From: Micromussa lordhowensis
Taxonomy: Eukaryota; Cnidaria; Anthozoa; Scleractinia; Lobophylliidae
Direction of reading: 5' to 3'
NCBI GenBank assembly: GCA_964020085.1
Contig: OZ026606.1
Location: 3,211,423 to 3,275,422, forward strand
Length of the DNA stretch: 64,000 nt
Of this stretch, positions 57,910 through 64,000 are shown piece after piece; the first letter of the stretch is position 1, and each line of letters begins with the position of its first letter. The translations under genes were made by a program, and so were the position numbers. The notes beneath the pieces are model-generated. The model saw nothing but the letters and a program-made list of their open reading frames with translations, was not told the origin of the DNA and did no database searches.

Positions 57910-60850
57910 TTAGTGATGATCTGCAGCCATGACAAATCTTAATCCACAATAACCACATGCATGAGGTCCATCTTGGTCCTTCAGGACAATGCATTCAAGA
58001 AAAAAAAAGAACAGAAAAACGGGAAGCTTAGTAACAAGAAATATATTTATTTAACAAATTAGCCTCAGTGAACTGAGAGCTCTGGTGAATGGTTATTTTC
58101 CTTGCTTGAGAGATGTGGAGATTTACATGTCTCTTGTTTGTTGATACTCATTTTTTGAATGTTTGCAGATACTTTTAAGTGACAACCAAGAATACAAGAC
58201 ACTACAGGGACGTATGACTCTATTAAAGTTACATGTCTGTCTTGAGGGGCATTGAATCTACATTTTTAAATGTAAATTAAAAGACATGTTATGATTATGC
58301 AGTTACACCAACCAAATGACAGGAAGGTGTTAAATGAATTCAGATCCTTGTCCAAATGACTATTAATAATAAACACTACTGTAACTTCCAAATCATACAA
58401 TGATGTAGCACCCTGAATTAACTTTACCATCAGCCACTGAATTTCTACATACAGGCACTCCAAGATGGCATGTAGTCCTACTACGCCTTTCAATAACATG
58501 CGGACTCTAAAATTCAAAGCTCAACTGACAAACGCATTTTTTGCTACTGTCAATCTGTCAATCGGCGGCTCAGGTTGAGCACAGTTCAGGCAACATAGTT
58601 GGAAGCTGGGAGGAGCTGCTGAACATTTGATTGGCGGTAGCAAAAAATGCATTAATTTTCTCTGTTGAGCTTTGAATTTTAGAGTCCACATGTTATTGGC
58701 ACAGTAAGGCACAGTAAGGCACAGTAAGGGTTTCTTAAATTTCTGTTACAGCAGTGCATTTTTATTGCAGTAACACCCTTCACAGCTGTTAAGTCTAACG
58801 CAGCACAAAATTTGTGTTGCATACAAATTAATCAGTTTTCAAGTCAACATGTAAATGGTTCCCACAACAATCCTTACCAAGTTAATGTAGACCTTTGGGT
58901 GTCCAAGGGCCCCTCCCCCTAAAATACAAAATATAAAAGTTAAGCTGATGACCGTAATCTTTCTTTCCTTACATTAGAAAAATAATAATCTTTCTTTCCT
59001 TACTTTAGAAAAATAATAATAAAGAAATCCTTTGAGTAGTTTTTGTGTAAAAGAAAACTGAATTGAGTCTTTCCTCTACAAAGGAAACAAAAAGCAAAAC
59101 ACCAATTTACTGGAACTGAAGGCAAGGATGTCTGATGGGTGGGTTGCAAAGAAAAAAAAAGCAAAACACCAATTTACTGGAACTGAAGGCAAGGATGTCT
59201 GATGGGTGGGTTGCAAAGAAAAAAAAGAGAGCTTTGCTGTTCTCTTTCCTTACTGTTACATCATTTAATAGATAACAGCAAAAGAGAAGTCCCCGTAGAA
59301 GAGTGAGCAGATCAAGTCATTAGGGCTAAATTTCGAGGAAGCTTTTTTATGGACTGGAAAGTTAAAAGTCCTGACCTCCATCACACCATACATGGCGTCC
59401 ATGGATTTCCTTAGGTGGTTCTTCATCAATTAGGTCAATCGCAAACTTTTCATTCACCTAAAAGTACACAAACATGATCAGTCTATTAAATGCATGTCCA
59501 CATCTCGCTCAAGAGTTATTTCTGGTTAACACATATAGTGCTCCCTGATCAGCAGGAAATGTATATCCTTTCAAACTTTCATTTTGCTCAAATTATTGTT
59601 GCCAAAGTGATTCTCGGGGAACTCTCAATTTGTTAGGATGGGAAACATGTCTTTCAAATTAACATGAACCAAGTCTTGGTAGGACTGGTTTGCAGACTTT
59701 TTAAGTGCAGCATTACCAGCATGGCCCCGTGACCGAGTCAGTATATTGCCTACTACAGTGGAACCCCGCTATAACGAAGTGTCACGGAAAAAAATTGTTC
59801 GTTATTGCGGGGTCTTCGCTATAGCGAAGACGAATTATCTGGTTAACTACAAAAATATTTGTTATAGCGGGGTAACGAAGCTGAACCAAGCTGAACAATG
59901 GGATATACACCACGCAAAACAGTCTACAAACTTGCGCGTTAACAGCTACATTTAAATAAAGCAAAGCTTTGAAGGTCAAAGTTTCCCTATCTTGACCAAT
60001 AGGAGTCATGTTTGGCTTATCAGCCATTTGTATCATGTCGTTTTTACTTACTGAGAGCGACAGGACAAAATATTCGTTATAGCAGGGTAAATTGTGCGTT
60101 GGGACCGTCAAAATCAATTCGTTATAGTAGGGATTTCGTTATAGCGGGGTTCGTTATAATGGAGTTTGTTTCCACATATTTTACTGTAATTCTGCCGGGC
60201 TTTCAAATGTTGTTCGTTATAACGGGGTCTTCGCTATAGCGGGGTTCGTTATAGCGGGGTTACACTGTATAGAAGTCCAAAACCAGCATCAATAGTGATT
60301 ATGCTCTTTTATATTAAGATTACATGTATGTACCGTGTTACTTTCAAGTCTGATTAGTTCATAACTATTTAGCGGAGTAAATTTAAAAGGCAGTGATTGT
60401 CACATGACGTATAGTTCATGCATATAGACATGTTTGCTGAGGTTTATAATGGTGATTTTCGATAACAAAATTGTTCGATGACCGGTGAAGTGAAATAAAA
60501 TAGTAACAATTGTTACACCATTACTGGAAGACTTCAGCTTACCTCCTTTTGCCTGTCGGTAAAACGAGCAAGTCTGTAATCGTTTGAATCCCATTGCTAC
60601 AAGTTCATGACAATATAATATTAAACAAGCGATACGATATTAATCAACACAAAAGGAGAACGATCGTTTTAATTTCTTAGAAATATGTATTACTCATTGT
60701 TTTATATTCCACTGATTTACTTACCTGGCCAGTATGTGTCACTTTGTCAGGAGCAGAATAAATTTGTACGGAAGAATGAAGAGCTGCCACTGAACGGAGA
60801 TTATTTCTAACAACAAATCGTCGGAAACCAAGTCGCAAGGAGGCCGCCAT
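57910..60850 (-). CDS. NDUFS6: NDUFS6, zinc-binding accessory subunit of mitochondrial complex I
   Basis: Five minus-strand exons join in frame: 60850-60725, 60596-60543, 59457-59376, 58918-58878, 57978-57910. The total is 372 nt, 123 residues, matching the roughly 124-residue human protein. The start MAASLRLGFRRFVVRNNLRS is a basic, amphipathic mitochondrial targeting sequence. The mature part has DKVTHTGQ, then NDYRLARFTDRQKE, VNEKFAIDLIDEEPP, WCDGGGGALGHPKVYINL and a C-terminal HACGYCGLRF. The Zn ligands of the family (Cys, His, and the CxxC pair) are present: C in WCDG, H in GHPK, and C..C in ACGYC. It acts in the N-module/Q-module region of NADH:ubiquinone oxidoreductase in the inner membrane matrix arm. 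All introns are GT-AG; the last acceptor (CCTGAAG) is weak. ATG 60850 (AAGATGGCGG) has a good start context. Confidence 0.95.
58492..58697. mobile_element. MITE-like foldback in NDUFS6 intron 4
   Basis: AATAACATGCGGACTCTAAA and its near-complement TTTAGAGTCCACATGTTATT bound about 206 bp. Inner arms pair CAAAGCTCAAC/GTTGAGCTTTG and GCATTTTTTGCTAC/GTAGCAAAAAATGC. A 3x9-bp repeat of GGCACAGTA follows at its right edge. Confidence 0.8.
59092..59226. repeat. Exact tandem duplication (~64 bp) in NDUFS6 intron 3
   Basis: AAGCAAAACACCAATTTACT through GGGTGGGTTGCAAAGAAAAA occurs twice in a row, differing only in A-run length. The lack of divergence indicates a recent event or an assembly artefact. 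Confidence 0.9.
59756..60267. mobile_element. pogo-like MITE in NDUFS6 intron 2
   Basis: CAGTGGAACCCCGCTATAAC at the left and GTTATAGCGGGGTTACACTG at the right, flanked by TA on both sides (59754-59755 and 60268-60269). CGTTATAGCGGGG motifs recur inside in both orientations. About 512 bp, no transposase. Confidence 0.85.
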
Positions 60851-60938
60851 CTTGGCCAATAACAATCCCACAATTCAAATGGCACTTACAGTCTGTGACG
60901 AGCTAGTTGGTCAGCGGTATACCTTCGTAGACAACAAC
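60851..60938. promoter_or_regulatory. Bidirectional promoter of NDUFS6 (-) and RP9 (+)
   Basis: The preferred start codons are divergent and only 88 bases apart (28 if the in-frame RP9 ATG at 60879 is used). Both genes must share this promoter, and their 5' UTRs probably overlap. The AAGATGGCGGCC at the NDUFS6 start also resembles a YY1-type element, common at mitochondrial and ribosomal gene starts. No TATA box is evident. Confidence 0.7.
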
Positions 60939-63603
60939 ATGTCGGACAAGAGAAGAGAGCGCAAGACGAAGAGTGAGAAAATTAAAACAAAAGAAGAGAA
61001 AAGAAAAAGAAAACGTAGTGAAAGTGATGACATAGAACTGGCTAAACACTATGAAACATTGTAAGGACAGATTTTCTTAAACTCGTTTCTGTTTAGTGCT
61101 CTGAAAGTTCTGCATGCCAGACTTACAGTTTGGAACTGACAATGTGCAGGGCCTGTGCAAAGTTTTACTCAGGAATTTACTTATCTTTGCAGCTACGAGA
61201 AGCCACCTCCTGGGATTATAAAGGTCAGTGGCGAATATCTTTGAAATCGTGCATAGATGGCGTAGCGACATAAACTTAGGTGTATTAAGTTGTTCAAAAC
61301 CTTGCACAGTTCTTTGAGCCAAGTGACTCATGTTGGAAGGACAGAACAAAACAGTTTTCCTCTCTCTCTCCTTTCTTAATGCTTGGCCCTCTTTGCTGAA
61401 ATGATGCAATGGTAATGTCGCTTCACTGGAAAAAATACACAGTGACTTACATGTACAGGATCTTTCTGCAGGTACCGGAGCACAGATTACGTAAGCTTAC
61501 GTAAAACAAAAGAAATAAAAGACAGGAAACAAAACAACTCCAAATAAAGACTAATCCCAAGTGACCCAAAATACAAAGCTTTCCGGTACCTGCAGATGTA
61601 TCCCATGTACACAATGTATATGCTTGGCAGCCTGGGAACGGTGTCAATCAGGACCCTATGCTACTTGGCCTACACTGTAATTAGTTCTTGAGCAGTACTA
61701 TTTGTTGTTGCCAACTAAATGCTATCAACAACCAATCAATGCTATCAATAACCAACCTGTCCAATGCCAGCATTTTGTACATTGAAGAATTAGTTGTCAA
61801 TGACTTAGTCTGGCCAAAGTTCACTTTGCATGCTAAAATACACAGTGCATTTTCGAAATGGTGGTTTTCATGCGGTAAGAAAAATGCCTGATAGTTGTTG
61901 ACAGCTGTAGAGAAGATATTTGATAAACCCATATAGATATTTTATAACCCACCCATTAATTTTCGCATGATTTTTTGGGCTACTTTACGTCACATGGTGT
62001 AAATCACTGGTCAGTTTTCACGCAATAACTCCGCCCATATCGACATTTGTCCTCTGATTGGAAACAATAGAGTGTGGAAAACTGCCTCACTGTTGACAAC
62101 TAAAAATTTAGTGTTTAGTTGTTGGCAACTCTTCTAACTCACACAATTTTTATAACTTGTAAATAACATTTAATTGCTGATTGACAAATAATGTTAACAA
62201 CTAAATGTTTAGTTTGTGGACACCCTAAAGCCCAAGATCAGTAGTTTTCACAGATTTTTGATTGACACCTCTCAAGAGTATTCTACATGTATGTTTGTTT
62301 GGAAATACCTACTAGTGATTCCAAAATCAGTTTGGTTTTCTAGTTGACATATTTCCTGAGCTTGCACCTAGTCTATAACTGCCTTTGTAAATTCATCTGC
62401 AAATGGTTAGATGTTCAGGTCTTCTCGGATAAGGACTATAAACCGTAGGCCCCGTCTCCTGCATCTTCAATGTTACATGGTTAGCAGGGGACGTTAAAGA
62501 ACCCATACACTTATCAAAAAGAGTAGGGCACGTAGTTCCTGGTGTTGTGGTCTGGCCTTGTCTCATGGGTTGGTGCTTTACACAGGGATAACCTCATGCA
62601 CCTTTCCCCCTTGGACAGAGTTGTCCAAGAAAAATTGCTATGGCTATGACTATAACTTGCACATACTGCAAGTGTGTTTTTCAGAATTTATAAATGTGTG
62701 TAGTTCTGATCTGACCTGGGATGGTGACTTTTTGCTGTCTAGAATGGAATTCATATGAAATGATTGCTTTGGTTTCTGCTTATAATCCAGGAGAAAGACG
62801 AGCTCCCAGAGGATTGTATTCCTGATTTGCCAGAAAACAAAGATGCAAGGGAATTTCTTGCTCATGCCCCTTCTAAAGGACTGTGGATGCCTCTTGGAAA
62901 GGAAGTTAAAGTTATGAAATGTGAGTTTAGTAACTGTTAAGAAGTATGGTCTAGTCCATGAGTTTGGAGATGCCAGGTACAGAAGTTCATCAGTATCAGT
63001 GGTAGGACAGTTGGAGTACAATGTATTCCTTCTTCCCCCTGATAAATGAAATGCAAGACAATTTTCAATACCCTACCACTGTGTACCAGCAATTTGCAAC
63101 ATGCCCGTCTGTTTTTTCCAGAATTATGTATGTTTTTGTAGTGCAAAATAAAAATTTTGAGATTAAAGAATCTGATTCAAGAAGGCAACAAGGGACTGCA
63201 GGGAACCGCTTGAGCTGAAGTGTGACAGATTTGCCATAAGGCGTGTTAACATATTCCCCAGAGTAACTTCAGTTGATGATCACCCTGCAAGCAGAGCCTC
63301 TTTTTGCTTTATCTTTTTTTACATGTAAGAAAAGGCTCTGCTTGCAGGGACTGGGTGATTGATGATTTGTTGTGCATAAATGTTTGTTCCAGCTAGTGAG
63401 ATTTATGAGTCTTTACATGTAGCTTATGACTTTAGTGTTAGTGTCAGCTTTCAATTATTCATTTTACATGGTCTCAGAGTGATTTGTTTATTATGCAAGT
63501 GATCCTTTCAGGTTGGCGCTGCAAATCCTATGGTCACAGGACAGGTGACAGAGAGTGTCCCATGTTTATCAGTGGCAACAGAGATATTGAAAAGTTCCGA
63601 ATG
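60939..63603 (+). CDS. RP9: RP9 (PIM1-associated protein, splicing-related), 5' part
   Basis: Four exons are visible: 60939-61060, 61193-61223, 62791-62920, 63512-63603; the rest lies beyond the window. The residues read [20 protein letters not shown] (a Lys/Arg/Glu-rich start), [51 protein letters not shown] and [20 protein letters not shown]. This closely follows human RP9 (retinitis pigmentosa 9 protein). CWRC....H......C is the family's zinc-knuckle-like motif. In vertebrates the protein is nuclear, linked to U4/U6.U5 snRNP factors and PIM1 kinase. An upstream in-frame ATG at 60879 would add 20 residues; 60939 is preferred for its A at -3 and the basic start. The Lys/Ser-rich tail expected of RP9 is not in the window. 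Confidence 0.93.
61465..61595. mobile_element. MITE-like element in RP9 intron 2
   Basis: TCTGCAGGTACCGGA and its complement TCCGGTACCTGCAGA bound about 131 bp of AT-rich DNA. Confidence 0.75.
62426..62575 (+). repeat. Probable dispersed SINE-like repeat in RP9 intron 2
   Basis: Contains TCGGATAAGGACTATAAACC, GGGGACGTTAAAGAACCCA and AAAGAGTAGGGCAC, phrases I associate with dispersed repeats of marine invertebrate genomes. No second copy is in this window, so the call rests on recall. Confidence 0.35.
63293..63349. repeat. Short perfect-stem hairpin in RP9 intron 3
   Basis: CCCTGCAAGCAGAGCCTCTTTTT and AGAAAAGGCTCTGCTTGCAGGG pair around a T-rich loop. GATCACC and GGGTGAT extend the symmetry outside. 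Probably a tiny MITE. Confidence 0.75.
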
Positions 63604-64000
63604 GTGAGGTTCTAATAATAACAATATATTTATCATCATTATTAGGTGTGTAATACTTGTGACAAAGTTCAATACTCAATTTCTAAACCCTCATTTACAA
63701 AATCCTTACCCAAACTCATTGCTGTAAAATTCAAATCTTGACTAATAAAGTTACCTAGTGCAAATGTGAGTGATGACGACAATAACGTTTTTCCTTTATG
63801 GGCAGATAATTTATACATGTAATAAGCATAATTATCTTCAGAACTTGTGAGTCTGAAAGTGGCTGATTAGAACAATCTTCACCTAGATACACTAAATCTG
63901 CACAAAAGGTTCATTATTTAAACAACAGGACAGATACATGTACACACACTTCAAAAACCCAAAATGGTTATGGGGGCCGTCATTTTGTTAACAACTACAC
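63604..64000. other. RP9 intron 4 (partial), no exon seen
   Basis: Begins GTGAGG directly after the exon ending FRM. The next RP9 exon (vertebrate HEDPMYDIIRDN region) is not within the window. Confidence 0.6.

Overview
This is an intron-rich, AT-rich animal nuclear sequence. It has GT-AG introns, many short inverted-repeat transposons (MITEs), SINE and LINE remnants, and recognisable metazoan orthologues. The protein sequences and repeat landscape look cnidarian, most likely a coral or sea anemone. That placement is an inference from family resemblance, and I cannot name a species.

Left part (1-38 kb): sparse genes in repeat-rich DNA. Three paralogous seven-transmembrane genes related to vertebrate PRRT3/PRRT4 lie in tandem on the + strand (2465-3412, 19995-21008, 25220-26224), each with its reading frame in one exon behind a splice-acceptor-like AG. 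The second and third share near-identical blocks, which suggests gene conversion. A 2.4-kb segment is duplicated (3560-5997 and 7523-9967); each copy ends in a hexanucleotide microsatellite whose motif has diverged. Transposons include MULE-like MITEs with 9-10 bp target duplications (3455-3954, 14215-14438), a pogo-like MITE (10798-11639), foldbacks (17205-17880, 27059-27492), a 1.6-kb inverted-repeat element (28373-29999), and a LINE remnant (34819-37865, minus strand) split by a 2-kb foldback with a clean target duplication. One unrecognised 164-codon gene sits at 31865-32359 on the minus strand.

Right part (38.6-64 kb): three conserved housekeeping genes. VAC14 (38646-53567, +) is complete: 16 coding exons give 723 residues. 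It is the HEAT-repeat scaffold of the PIKfyve-FIG4 complex that controls PI(3,5)P2. Two of its introns carry U12-type (minor spliceosome) signals, and one of them seems to end in a non-canonical AT. NDUFS6 (60850-57910, minus) is complete in five exons, 123 residues, and encodes the zinc-binding accessory subunit of mitochondrial complex I. RP9 (from 60939, +, running off the right edge) starts head-to-head with NDUFS6 across a very short shared promoter. The introns hold many MITEs and two copies of a tRNA-derived SINE.

The 7-mer ACATGTA is very common from about 39 kb to the right edge and nearly absent from the left 39 kb. I saw no CRISPR array, intact tRNA, rRNA or prokaryotic-type system. 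The most noteworthy signals are the two U12 introns, the ACATGTA contrast, the gene-converted receptor-like cluster, and the structure of the foldback elements.
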